From Thermostichus vulcanus str. 'Rupite' (lineage in GTDB: Bacteria > Cyanobacteriota > Cyanobacteriia > Thermostichales > Thermostichaceae), in assembly GCF_022848905.1 (NCBI RefSeq), contig NZ_JAFIRA010000009.1, forward strand, positions 1 to 64,000: a DNA stretch of 64,000 nt, given 5' to 3'. The notes under the pieces were generated by a model, which was given only the letters and a program-made list of their open reading frames with translations, ran no database searches and had not been told where the DNA came from. Position 1 is the first letter of the stretch. Every line of letters starts with the position of its first letter. A program made the position numbers and the translations under genes. Of this stretch, positions 45,193 to 53,441 are shown in pieces.

Positions 45193-45675
45193 TTAGCTGA
45201 GGGCGTTGATGGCGTAGTCGATGTAGGTGTTGGCTTCCGTAGCCGCTTGTCCACTCAAGCCATGGTTGGCTTTGATGTAGCGCAGGGCTTCGATGAACCA
45301 GCTGGGGGAGAGTTCAAAAGCGGTGTTGATCTCGCGGATCCCGGCCAACTGGTACTCATCCATAGGACCAGTGCCACCCGCCACCAAGCAGTAGGTGATG
45401 TAGCGCAGGTAGTGGCGCACGTCACGAGCACACTTGTCTTTGCCGGCTTGGTTGTTGCATTGTCCACCCGGCTGGGTGGTGTAGGGGAACTTGGCGTACA
45501 CTGCCTCGGTGGCACCGCGTACTAGTTCATCAGCGCGGTTGGTCAGGGCTTGAGCCGCTTCCATGCTGGCGGCAGCACGCTGCAGGCGGCCATTGATGGC
45601 CTGCAATTCGCTGTTGCTCAGATAGCGCCCTTGGCTATCAGCGGTGGCAATGGCGTCAACAATCGGGGTTTGCAT
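45193..45675 (-). CDS. cpcA: Phycocyanin alpha subunit
   Basis: A 160-residue phycobiliprotein. The chromophore Cys lies in [15 protein letters not shown] near residue 82 and the fold is complete to [10 protein letters not shown]. The usual length is 162; the loop before the chromophore ([15 protein letters not shown]) is shorter and contains an extra Cys. AAGGAG lies before the ATG. It lies 168 bases downstream of cpcB in the same operon. The protein forms alpha-beta discs that absorb orange-red light and pass energy to allophycocyanin. Confidence 0.96.
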   Translation of the reverse strand: MQTPIVDAIATADSQGRYLSNSELQAINGRLQRAAASMEAAQALTNRADELVRGATEAVYAKFPYTTQPGGQCNNQAGKDKCARDVRHYLRYITYCLVAGGTGPMDEYQLAGIREINTAFELSPSWFIEALRYIKANHGLSGQAATEANTYIDYAINALS

Positions 45676-45843
45676 GATTCAAAACGCTCCTTTACTTAAG
45701 CTCGACGCAAAAAAACAAAGCAAAAATTCAACAAGGTGCAACTGCAAAAAGAAGATTGTTTCCTCACGGGATCCCAACAATACGGTCTCGATCCCACCGC
45801 GTGGGTACTCAGGACTGGAACTGGGACGGAAGCCCAATCCGGC

Positions 45844-46362
45844 TCAAACCACTGCAGCAGCGGCGCGATCAAAATAAGACTCCATTTCTGCTACCAGCGC
45901 ACTGCAATCGCCACGGGTGATGCCATTGGGATCGTTCACCACAGCCACGGCGGCTTTCTTCATTTTTTGGATGCCATTGGCAACCGAGCTGCCGGGGGTA
46001 CCCAGAGCTTGGTAGGTTTCCCGCAAGCCGTTCAAGCAGCGCTCGTTCAAAACACTGGCATCCCCAGCAGCCAAGGCATAGGTGATGTAGCGGAGGATAA
46101 TGTCCATATCCCGCAAACAGGCAGCCACATTACGGCTGGGGTAAGCAGGGCCACCAGGAGCATTCAGGTTAGGCTCTTCGGCGAACAGCTCACGGATGGC
46201 ATCGGTAACGATCTTGGAGGCATTGCTGGTGAGGCGGTTGACGGCATCCAAGCGCTTGTTGCCTTCGGCAATCACTTGCTGAAGGGCAGAAAACTCGTTG
46301 GCCCCTAGAAAAGCACCTTTGGAATCGGCTTGTGCAACAACTTTGCCAAATACATCATTCAT
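45844..46362 (-). CDS. cpcB: Phycocyanin beta subunit
   Basis: A 172-residue subunit, the standard length. It starts [20 protein letters not shown]. The two bilin-binding Cys are in [12 protein letters not shown] (Cys82 region) and [13 protein letters not shown] (Cys153 region). The Asn72 methylation neighbourhood is present upstream of the first Cys. The ATG at 46362 has an AGGGAG ribosome site. It heads cpcBACE and diverges from cpcT, whose product attaches the bilin at Cys153. Its leader region is about 700 bases and is described separately. Confidence 0.97.
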   Translation of the reverse strand: MNDVFGKVVAQADSKGAFLGANEFSALQQVIAEGNKRLDAVNRLTSNASKIVTDAIRELFAEEPNLNAPGGPAYPSRNVAACLRDMDIILRYITYALAAGDASVLNERCLNGLRETYQALGTPGSSVANGIQKMKKAAVAVVNDPNGITRGDCSALVAEMESYFDRAAAAVV

Positions 46363-47111
46363 GGTTTCGGATCTCCCTAGCGAAAGCAAAAGAGGTTATG
46401 TATCTACATCCCGGTTCCACGCCACTGAGAACAGACACTTTACGGGAATGGGAGGGTGCTTGGATCCCTGTTGCCGAGGAGCACTGTTGCCAATAGAAAC
46501 AAACTCACCGACGGGATCAAAGCCAGTAGAACCAAGATGGGCAAGCAATTTCCTTCCATTCCCAGCCACAGTAGACCAACCCCCGAGGGCCATAACCACT
46601 CGACAGCGCAACCTTCGGGATCCAGCGCTCAAGGGATCCCCACCGGTGCTGCACACCCCGCAGAGCGGGATCGCTAACGGCAATCTCAACTGGGCAGACG
46701 AGGAAAAGCTGGCTCGCCTTGTTTCCAGTCCTTTTCTACCCCGAAGGCAGGAATCGATTGAGTCAAAAAATGTAAAGGGGCTTTACCTGACGCAAAAGAG
46801 CTTAGATCAGCTCTCACTACGGGATCCGGACCCATTCCCTCTACCCTTCATGGGCATAGTTTTTACAAAAGAATAGATTTCTTGATGCAATGTTATAACG
46901 CAAAGAAAAATGTAGAACCCGATTCTGGTTTTGGGGCTTGGATTAGAGCCATTCTCAGTGTACTGATGAACATTCTCATAAACCATACATAATTTAATAT
47001 TTGTCGAAATCCTTTGTTGGGGCTGAGGTTGAGGGCAAAATCGGAGAAGCTCCCCCTCGACGACCTGAAATTTTCGGTATACACCTTTACAGAACTTTTG
47101 AGTGCTCGCTG
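46363..47111. promoter_or_regulatory. Long divergent control region between cpcB and cpcT
   Basis: About 750 bases without a supported gene. A very AT-rich zone at 46855-47000 likely contains the promoters of both operons; TATAAC on the minus strand at about 46895 could be a -10 box for cpc, with no good -35. A hairpin followed by T at 46765-46786 lies between that zone and cpcB. A frame on the minus strand at 46396-46689 was judged spurious. The length fits a long cpc leader with several start points. Confidence 0.45.
46765..46786 (-). terminator. Terminator-like hairpin in the cpc leader
   Basis: On the minus strand GTAAAG-CCC-CTTTAC (46786-46772) is followed by ATTTTTT. It lies 400 bases upstream of cpcB. 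It may act as an attenuator if the cpc promoter lies in the AT-rich region, or isolate the cpc promoter from upstream transcription. Confidence 0.4.
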
Positions 47112-47735
47112 ATGTCTGCTTCATCCCATCCCCACTTTTCCCCAGAGCTGCTCCAGATGGCACGCTGGTTGGCAGGAGACTTCTGCAACCGGGAACAAGC
47201 CTGGGAAAATCCACCGTTTTTTGCACAAATTCGGGTTGCCTATCGCCCGTTGCCCACTCCAGCTTTGTCGGGGATCGGCTTTTATGTGGAGCAAGCCTAT
47301 GGCGGCCATTTGGAGGATCCCTATCGTCAGGCAGTGGTGGAATTGAGGCAAACCAGATCTGGGATGGTGATCCGCAACTATCGACCGTTAGAGCCGGAGC
47401 GATGGCGGGGATGTGCTCGGGAACAGCCTGACCGGCTGAGGCATCTGCAGGTTGCGGATATCACCTATCTGCCAGGGTGTGATGTGCATGTGCAGCAGCA
47501 GGGATCCCGCTTTGTGGGCGCAACGGAACCAGGACAGAAGTGTTGTGTGGTGCGCAAAGGCCAAACCACCTATCTGCAAACCCGCATTGAACTGAGCGAA
47601 AACCAATTGAGCAGCCACGATCAAGGCATGGATCCGACAACCCATGAGCAGGTTTGGGGGGCTTTGGCGGGGGCCTTTCGCTTCCAAAAGATCACCGATT
47701 GGCAATCCGAGTTACCTATGATCTCAGGAATCTAG
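47112..47735 (+). CDS. cpcT: CpcT/CpeT-type phycobiliprotein lyase
   Basis: About 207 residues of the CpeT/CpcT (DUF1001) family. Motifs are ELLQMARWLAGDFCNREQAW near the start, GIGFYVEQAYGG, YRQAVVELRQT and the conserved Cys region ITYLPGCDVHVQQQG. CpcT attaches phycocyanobilin to Cys153 of the beta subunit encoded by the divergent cpcB. The ATG at 47112 fits homologues; the frame opens further upstream without similarity. It sits alone, and a possible small convergent gene follows it. Confidence 0.9.
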   Translation: MSASSHPHFSPELLQMARWLAGDFCNREQAWENPPFFAQIRVAYRPLPTPALSGIGFYVEQAYGGHLEDPYRQAVVELRQTRSGMVIRNYRPLEPERWRGCAREQPDRLRHLQVADITYLPGCDVHVQQQGSRFVGATEPGQKCCVVRKGQTTYLQTRIELSENQLSSHDQGMDPTTHEQVWGALAGAFRFQKITDWQSELPMISGI

Positions 47736-47762
47736 CTTGGATCTAGCACCTCAACCCCCAAG

Positions 47763-47885
47763 TTAACTGCGCTCTTGCGCGACTGCCAGACACCAGCCCT
47801 GTGTACACTGTCCTTGAACTGGGATCCACTCCAACCCATCCTGCTGAGCAACTGCAAAGGGTTCTGTTGGAAAGCGCCAGTTCAT
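47763..47885 (-). CDS. Possible small protein, 40 residues
   Basis: A leftward ATG at 47885, preceded by AGGAAG about twelve bases away, opens a frame beginning MNWRFPTEPFAVAQQDGLEW and ending CLAVAQERS. Composition is protein-like, with two Cys in CTQGWC. It ends 28 bases from the cpcT stop. No family was recognised. Confidence 0.3.
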   Translation of the reverse strand: MNWRFPTEPFAVAQQDGLEWIPVQGQCTQGWCLAVAQERS

Positions 47886-47922
47886 TCTCTGTTCAACTTC
47901 CTGTTCAACTGAAGTGGGATCC

Positions 47923-49020
47923 ATGCACACCCTGCCTGGGAAGCTAGCCAGACAACTGGATGGATTACAGTGGGGATCCCTCTGGGGTGTCCTGCTGGCA
48001 CTGGTTTGTTTTCTGGGCAGCAGTGGGTGTTCCGGCCAAAGTGAGTCTGCGGCTCCCCCATTGGTACTGCCTCCGCCCCAGTTGGGAGCCGAATCGATCC
48101 CGATGCCGGTGCGTACCCTGGGCAACAGTCGCTTTAAATTGCTGGGCTTGAATGTGGGGGTGGCAGGAAGAGGTGCTGAGTTGCTCCTGGATACGGGGTC
48201 AGCAGGGCTGCGCATCCTGTCTAGTGCAGCGGGTGCTTTTGGCTTAGAACGGACAACGACCCCTTCTACTGTGACCTTTGGGGATGGCACTCAATTCATC
48301 GGCGTCTTGGCGCGTGCTCCCTTCAGTTTGGGGGGGATTCAAAGTCGAGAACCCGTGACGCTGCAGTTGATCGACCAAGTCACCTGTGTGGATGCTTTGG
48401 TGGGGGGCTGTTCGGAAACCTTGTTTGGGGAAGGGCGGCCCTTTGCAGGGATCCTCGGTACAGCTTTGGATGAGCGCAGTGCGGATCGGGAGGTGTTTAG
48501 TCCGCTCACGCGCTTACCGGGCAATTTTCGTTCGGGTTACATCCTCCAAACCGGCGGATTTAACTCTCCCCAAGGTATTTTCACGGTGGGGCTGACGGAG
48601 GCCAACACCGCTGGTTTTAATTTTCGACAATTTCCACAGGTAGGCACCTTTCCGGATGGCACTCCCATTTGGCGGGATGAGGCCCTACAAGTTGCTTATA
48701 CTATCAGTAATACTTCTATTCAAAATATCCTGAGTCCCACTCAATTTGATAGTGGTTCTTCGGATATCTTTCTGAATGTCAGTTTGTTGGGAGCAGCGCC
48801 CTTTTCCACCTCTACCTTGCCAGCAGGGGCAGAGTGGCGGGCAGTTTTGGAGGGGGCTTTTGACTATCGCATCCGGGTGGGTTTTCCGGTTACCCCCAGT
48901 CGGGATCGCATTTTCGTAAATGGGCTTTTGAATAAACAGTTGTTGGGTATGCCACTGTTTTTTAATGCCGATATTGCCTTTGATGTCGAGCGGGGGCGGA
49001 TAGGTTTTCGCCTGCGCTAA
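47923..49020 (+). CDS. Secreted lipoprotein with pepsin-like DTGS/DSGS motifs
   Basis: About 365 residues. A lipoprotein-type signal peptide ends at LGSSGC near residue 35, followed by a Ser/Pro linker. Two aspartic-protease-like motifs occur: LLLDTGSAGLRILSS near 88 and FDSGSSDIFLN near 275, each followed by hydrophobic strands, as in bilobed pepsin-like enzymes. A Cys pair (VTCVDALVGGC) near 150 may form a disulfide. The pattern resembles the DUF3443 group and bacterial pepsin homologues. Whether it is an active protease is not known. The start at 47923 is used; a GTG nine bases upstream is also possible. Confidence 0.65.
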   Translation: MHTLPGKLARQLDGLQWGSLWGVLLALVCFLGSSGCSGQSESAAPPLVLPPPQLGAESIPMPVRTLGNSRFKLLGLNVGVAGRGAELLLDTGSAGLRILSSAAGAFGLERTTTPSTVTFGDGTQFIGVLARAPFSLGGIQSREPVTLQLIDQVTCVDALVGGCSETLFGEGRPFAGILGTALDERSADREVFSPLTRLPGNFRSGYILQTGGFNSPQGIFTVGLTEANTAGFNFRQFPQVGTFPDGTPIWRDEALQVAYTISNTSIQNILSPTQFDSGSSDIFLNVSLLGAAPFSTSTLPAGAEWRAVLEGAFDYRIRVGFPVTPSRDRIFVNGLLNKQLLGMPLFFNADIAFDVERGRIGFRLR

Positions 49021-49063
49021 CGGGTGAGATGGTAACAGGCCGAGTTGTGGAGCAGAATCGAGG

Positions 49064-49558
49064 ATGCGAAGTCAGATGCCAACTCAGGAGGGAAGCCGAT
49101 TCCTCCCAGGAGAAAAGCGACTATCCAGATGGCTTGCCTGGATCGGTTGGCTGCTGATCGGTTGGCTGGGGTTATCCATGCCGGTGTGGGCCTTGAGCCT
49201 AGGGGATCCCTTGCCGGAGTGGGCCAAACCGATGCCTGTGGGGCGGCAGCAGGTACGGGGTGTAGAACACGACCAAGGCCAAGACCAGATTCGCGCCTAT
49301 GGCAACGAAGCGGGGCAGGTGTTTTGGATTCAAATCCAGAGCCGATCGGATCTCCCGCCAGACTATCGGGAGTATTTGGGAGAGTATCAGCAATTCCCGC
49401 CGCAGGTGGTGGAAGTGGTGCCCTTGCGGGCGCGCACATTGCGCTTTCGCCAGGGATCCCGCAGTGCTGAATGGCGGGTGATGGGCATGAGCGGCCAGTT
49501 TCAAGCGGAAGCCATTAGTCAGGATCTTGCCCCAAGAGGATTCAACCGGCAGGATTGA
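49064..49558 (+). CDS. Secreted hypothetical protein
   Basis: A 164-residue protein with an N-terminal hydrophobic segment at residues 23-44 (LAWIGWLLIGWLGLSMPVWA) that should be cleaved after WA. The mature part is beta-rich with VEVVPLRARTLRFRQG and ends in a Gln/Arg tail. No family was recognised. It begins 43 bases after the pepsin-like lipoprotein gene in the same direction, so the two may be cotranscribed and act outside the cell. Confidence 0.65.
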   Translation: MRSQMPTQEGSRFLPGEKRLSRWLAWIGWLLIGWLGLSMPVWALSLGDPLPEWAKPMPVGRQQVRGVEHDQGQDQIRAYGNEAGQVFWIQIQSRSDLPPDYREYLGEYQQFPPQVVEVVPLRARTLRFRQGSRSAEWRVMGMSGQFQAEAISQDLAPRGFNRQD

Positions 49559-49673
49559 ACAAAAGATTGAACCAATGCCAGCCTGAGGAGCAGGTTGTGT
49601 CTATGCTCAGTCTTGGCGGTTGCAACAACCCATTGCACCAAAGAAGGCACGCCAGCAGGAACGTCAGGAAGGG

Positions 49674-50951
49674 CTAGGAGCGGACAGCGGCCAATTCCGC
49701 TAACAGTTGCTTGCGCAGGGGCAGGATCTCTTCCAAAACCGATTGAGCCGTTGGGTAGCGCTCGTCGGCATCAGTGGCGATCATACGCTCCAAAATGGCC
49801 AACAGACGGGGATCCCCAAATCCAAAGGGAATCGCTTCCTCCAGAGATTCCCCGATCTCCGGCAGGGTTCCTGTAGACATTTCCACCGCCACCCGACCGA
49901 GGGCAAAAATATCGCTGTTGAAGCGGGGCCGCCCAGAATATTGTTCGTAAGGAGCATAGCCGATGGTGCCGATAAAGCTGGTGACATGCTCGCTCGGCTG
50001 GTCTTCGATGCGTTTGATGGCGCCAAAGTCGATCAGAGTAAAGTAGGTACGCTTATCCCCCTGGGTTTGGATGATGTTGGAGGGCTTGATATCGCCATGT
50101 ATGACGCCGTGCTGATGCACAAAAGTGAGGATCTTGAGAAGCTCGCAGAGAAAGTAAGCTGTTTGGGCCGGTGACCAGATCACCCCCTGGTTAGATTGTT
50201 GCCGCAGCGAGGATCCCGGCACGAAATTCTGCACGGTGTAAAACTGCCCATCCTCTTCAAAGTGGGCCAGCAACTTGGGGATATGGGGATGGCTGCCCAG
50301 CTTTTCCAGAATATCGGCCTCCCGTTCAAAGGCTGCCTTGGCGATCTCCATCACCTTTTTGTGCTCGTCTGTCCAGTCTTTGCCCTCTCCATCTTTATCG
50401 TCCATGCGCTGTAGACGCTTGATGACACAGCGAGGGTTGCCAGGGCGGTGGGTATCGCGGGCCAAATAGGTCTGGCTAAAGCCCCCAATACCCACTAAAC
50501 GTTCGATTTGGTAACGCCCCTTGCCAACGCTGTTCTGCTGCTGGGGGGCGCTGGCCCTTTTGGTTGCAGCCAGCGTGATTTGGGAGCGGATGCGGGCCAG
50601 TACCACCTCTGGGTTGAAGGGCTTGGTAATGTAGTCATCAGCACCCAGATCAAAGGCCGTCACCATCGTGTTGGAATCCGTGCGACTGGAGAGGATCAGG
50701 ACGGGCAACTCCATGCGGGAACGGGCCGAACGGATCATTTGCAGCAACTCCAAGCCACTCAAACCCGGCAGGGCCAATTCCATCAAGACCAAATCTAGGG
50801 GGTGATGGACAATTGCCTCTAGGGCCTTAGCCCCGCTCTCCACCACCACAGCACTATATCCGGCCTGCTCCAATCGGAGCTTCAGCTGCTGATTAACTGC
50901 TGGGTCTTCGTCTACCAACAGGATTTGGCCAAGCGGCTCTCCAGACACCAT
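49674..50951 (-). CDS. Receiver-like domain fused to Ser/Thr protein kinase
   Basis: A 425-residue protein. Residues 8-125 form a receiver domain: LLVDEDPAVNQQ gives the acidic pocket and ITKPF the Lys, but the phosphoacceptor position reads LVLMELALPG, with Glu in place of Asp. Residues 145-410 form a Hanks-type kinase: GIGGFSQTYLARD (Gly loop), CVIKRLQ (Lys), HGDIKPSNII (catalytic loop with Gly in place of Arg) and LIDFGAIKRI. The kinase residues appear active, while the receiver cannot be phosphorylated normally. It is a single leftward gene. The fusion implies kinase output modulated by partner binding rather than phosphorelay. Confidence 0.85.
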   Translation of the reverse strand: MVSGEPLGQILLVDEDPAVNQQLKLRLEQAGYSAVVVESGAKALEAIVHHPLDLVLMELALPGLSGLELLQMIRSARSRMELPVLILSSRTDSNTMVTAFDLGADDYITKPFNPEVVLARIRSQITLAATKRASAPQQQNSVGKGRYQIERLVGIGGFSQTYLARDTHRPGNPRCVIKRLQRMDDKDGEGKDWTDEHKKVMEIAKAAFEREADILEKLGSHPHIPKLLAHFEEDGQFYTVQNFVPGSSLRQQSNQGVIWSPAQTAYFLCELLKILTFVHQHGVIHGDIKPSNIIQTQGDKRTYFTLIDFGAIKRIEDQPSEHVTSFIGTIGYAPYEQYSGRPRFNSDIFALGRVAVEMSTGTLPEIGESLEEAIPFGFGDPRLLAILERMIATDADERYPTAQSVLEEILPLRKQLLAELAAVRS

Positions 50952-51086
50952 CGCAGTCGCTCACGCAGCGCTGAGTTGAGTATATCTAATAACAATGACA
51001 ATGCGTGGAGGTTGCCGCCGGGATCCCCATCCGGTTGGCCTTGCTAGGATTGGGGGGGATTGGTGTTGTGGTTATGGATTTTGGCT

Positions 51087-51275
51087 ATGGAAAAGAATGA
51101 GGTTTGGAAGGTATTTCTGAGCAATCCTGTTCCTTTCTGTGGGGGTTTGCTGAGCGGCCTGCTGGGTTTGGATATCAAGCAGGATCCCCTCCGCAGTTGG
51201 CTGGAATCTCAGGGGCTGACGGTGGAGGAAAAGCCAGGCAGTACGGGTGGCCCCACATCTATCTCCATTGAATGA
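51087..51275 (+). CDS. Small conserved hypothetical protein, 62 residues
   Basis: Starts MEKNEVWKVFLSNPVPFCGG, followed by LLSGLLGLDIKQDPLRSWLE and a flexible Gly/Ser tail. Its composition and regular helix pattern are protein-like; it resembles small cyanobacterial hypothetical proteins. The preceding frame reaches ATG at 51060 but the start MEKNEV is preferred. Function unknown. Confidence 0.5.
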   Translation: MEKNEVWKVFLSNPVPFCGGLLSGLLGLDIKQDPLRSWLESQGLTVEEKPGSTGGPTSISIE

Positions 51276-51351
51276 GCGTACAGTGAATGGGTGTACAGAG
51301 TCGGGATCCCTTTGCTACAGGCGATTCCCTGATCTCTTGCGCTAGTGGAAG

Positions 51352-51375
51352 GTGCTACGCACCGCTAACGCGAAC
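51352..51375 (+). repeat. Dispersed short hairpin repeat (GTGC stem type)
   Basis: GTGCTACGCAC followed by CGCTAACGCGAAC, intergenic, about 50 bases before the start of the next gene. The second part is identical to the copy in tnpB at 40065. Confidence 0.7.
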
Positions 51376-51426
51376 CAGAACAGAGCAGGGGTGCGAGGTG
51401 AACCGATGCTCCGAAAACCAGCCAGA

Positions 51427-52656
51427 ATGAAAAAGTTGCGCCGACAGAGATGGCGGTGGGGAGGGGTACTGTTGTGGGGGGTATGCAGCAGCCTTGTGGC
51501 TACGCAACACCCGCGCGACCCGCTCCTGCCCACGGCCTTTGCCCAATCCCTTGATCCATCAACTGCGGCGACAACCTCGGATCAAGCCTCCCTAGATTGG
51601 CTGGAGCGCTACAATACCGCTCTGCGTCAACTGCCCCCCTTGCCCAATTTGCAGTACCGCCAGCAGGTGCGGGTCGAGGGATCCCAAACCTTTACGGCCA
51701 CATTGGATGTGCTCTACCGCCGCGATGGCAGTTGGCAAGCTTGGGTGGCGGAAGGGGATCGAATTCGTCTGTTGGATTCGCGGCAGCTGGAGGTGGTGAA
51801 CCAATCGGATCTGCTGGGTCTGTATTCGGTGTATGTAAACCGGCCTGAGGCGCTGCTGCCCTCGGTGGGATTCAATCTGGAGGCTCCTCCAACTGCTTAC
51901 CGTGTTCTCTCCTCAGAACGGGTTGATTTGGCGGGATCCCCTGCCCAGCATTTGCGTCTGGAACCGATTCAGGAGGGCCAATTGCGGGAACTGTGGCTGG
52001 ATCCCGAATCGGGGTTGCCGCGGCAGGCGTTGCTGTTTCTGTCGGGTGTGTGGGGACAAGCCTATGCTCTCATTGGGTTTACGGCTGTACCCGCTGAAGG
52101 GGGAGTGAGCTATTGGCTACCGGAGAGCACCCGCATCCATTTGGGCTATGGGTTTTGGACGTTGGAGGGCCTGACTCGCCGGGTGTTTAGGGGATCCCTT
52201 TCCATTCAGCACGACTATCAGGAGCATCGAATTTTGCCGGAGGGAACTCAGCTGCGCTTTGTCCCCTCACAACCTCCCGTCGATGATCTGCCAGTGGTGG
52301 CCGGGTTGTCAGATAGTACCCCACCCATTGAGTTGGGGGATGTGCAGGCGCTGGGAGTCGATGAGCAGGGCAACCAACAGTTCAGCATCGGTATTGGCGG
52401 GCGCAGCTCACCGGAAACCCCCCTAGAGGATCGGATTGCCGCTTTTAATCTGACTCGTCCGGCTAGCCGCAGTGTGTTGACCCAAATCGATACATTAGCC
52501 TTCTTACCCCTTGGCTCTGACCGGTTGCCCATCTACTTGTTTCAATTCGATACGGGCCGTCCCCTGTCGCCGTTGCAGGGGATAGACAGCCCCAGGGTGG
52601 ATCCCAACGAGGTCTTCAGCCCCAGGCCACCTGCCCTCAAACTGTTCGGAGATTGA
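51427..52656 (+). CDS. Exported hypothetical protein, LolA-like fold
   Basis: About 409 residues. A basic N-terminus and hydrophobic helix (MKKLRRQRWRWGGVLLWGVC) end at FAQS, indicating export. Residues 50-260 are beta-rich with YRQQVRVEGSQTFTATLDVL, LRELWLDPESGLPRQALLFL and WLPESTRIHLGYGFWTLEGL, reminiscent of LolA/outer-membrane lipoprotein-carrier-like or DUF2092 folds. The C-terminal 130 residues are acidic with no motif. It may bind hydrophobic ligands in the periplasm, but this is uncertain. Starts at 51406 and 51427 are both possible. It is followed by the NUDIX gene nine bases later. Confidence 0.6.
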   Translation: MKKLRRQRWRWGGVLLWGVCSSLVATQHPRDPLLPTAFAQSLDPSTAATTSDQASLDWLERYNTALRQLPPLPNLQYRQQVRVEGSQTFTATLDVLYRRDGSWQAWVAEGDRIRLLDSRQLEVVNQSDLLGLYSVYVNRPEALLPSVGFNLEAPPTAYRVLSSERVDLAGSPAQHLRLEPIQEGQLRELWLDPESGLPRQALLFLSGVWGQAYALIGFTAVPAEGGVSYWLPESTRIHLGYGFWTLEGLTRRVFRGSLSIQHDYQEHRILPEGTQLRFVPSQPPVDDLPVVAGLSDSTPPIELGDVQALGVDEQGNQQFSIGIGGRSSPETPLEDRIAAFNLTRPASRSVLTQIDTLAFLPLGSDRLPIYLFQFDTGRPLSPLQGIDSPRVDPNEVFSPRPPALKLFGD

Positions 52657-52665
52657 ACGATTCCC

Positions 52666-53142
52666 ATGCTGACGGATGCTGCCTATGGCCTGATCCCCGT
52701 GATGCCTGCCGACCCCGCCCAGGGATCCCCCTATCTGTATCTCCTCATTCAGCACCAAAAAGGGCATTGGGCCTTTCCCAAGGGACACAAGAATGGTTCA
52801 GAAACTGACCTAGAAGCCGCTCAGCGAGAACTGCAGGAAGAAACCGGGTTAACCGACTATCGGGTGCTCACCCTGCCCCATCAATCCACCCCCCTGACGT
52901 TACAGGAGACTTATCATTTCACCGATAAACAGGGCAACGTGATCGCCAAAACCGTTACCTACTACGTTGCGCTACTCCCACCCCAATTCCCTCCCCCCAC
53001 CCTTCGCCTACAACCGGAAGAGGTGGCAGACTACCGTTGGTGCTCTTTCGGTGAAGCCCTAGAGCAAATTAGCTTCGAGGAAAGTCGGCAGTTGTTGCGC
53101 CGCTGTCAGTTCCAGTTGGATCAACTTTTAAGGAATGCTTAG
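52666..53142 (+). CDS. NUDIX hydrolase
   Basis: A 158-residue enzyme with a perfect NUDIX box: G-HKNGS-E-TDLEAAQ-RELQEETGL at residues 43-65. The YLLIQHQKGHWAFPKG lead-in and the C-terminal domain are typical of diadenosine tetraphosphatase-like or general NUDIX members, which hydrolyse nucleoside diphosphates linked to other groups. The substrate is unknown. It begins nine bases after the preceding exported-protein gene, so they probably share a transcript, though no functional link is evident. Confidence 0.9.
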   Translation: MLTDAAYGLIPVMPADPAQGSPYLYLLIQHQKGHWAFPKGHKNGSETDLEAAQRELQEETGLTDYRVLTLPHQSTPLTLQETYHFTDKQGNVIAKTVTYYVALLPPQFPPPTLRLQPEEVADYRWCSFGEALEQISFEESRQLLRRCQFQLDQLLRNA

Positions 53143-53441
53143 CATTTTCCCAGGGGCTTTCAGTATTCTTACGGAAGAGATCCATCTTTCTTAACTTCTA
53201 TACTCAGGGACGAATCAATATTGGCGTCAATACTGATCAAGATCTATCTTATGGCTGTTCAACTTGACTTGGCTTCAGGTCTCGGTATCAAAGCTGGGCT
53301 CTTGGATCTGAAGGATCTTTCATCTAATGTTTTTCATCAATTTTGTGCATCTATGCTTCATAGATATTCAGAAAAGCTTGATATTGGCTGGAGCTGTTTT
53401 TCAGATCAGATAAGGGTATAAGTGTGAGGAATCACTTCAGC
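53143..53441. other. Intergenic leader of the chemotaxis-like operon
   Basis: About 300 bases, AT-rich compared with neighbours. It should contain the promoter of the six-gene operon; no exact box was fixed. A 66-codon frame at 53221 starts with TTG and was judged non-coding. Confidence 0.35.

Noticed and set aside
46396-46689. 97-codon leftward frame in the cpc leader
   Set aside because: Composition is Gly/Arg/Ser-rich without any motif, it overlaps the cpc leader, and no ribosome site precedes it.
53131-53150. Small hairpin AATGC-TTA-GCATT at the end of the NUDIX gene
   Set aside because: Stem of only five weak pairs with a poor T-run; too little to call a terminator.
53221-53421. 66-codon rightward frame before the chemotaxis-like operon
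   Set aside because: It starts with TTG, has no ribosome site, and lies in an AT-rich leader; no homology pattern seen.
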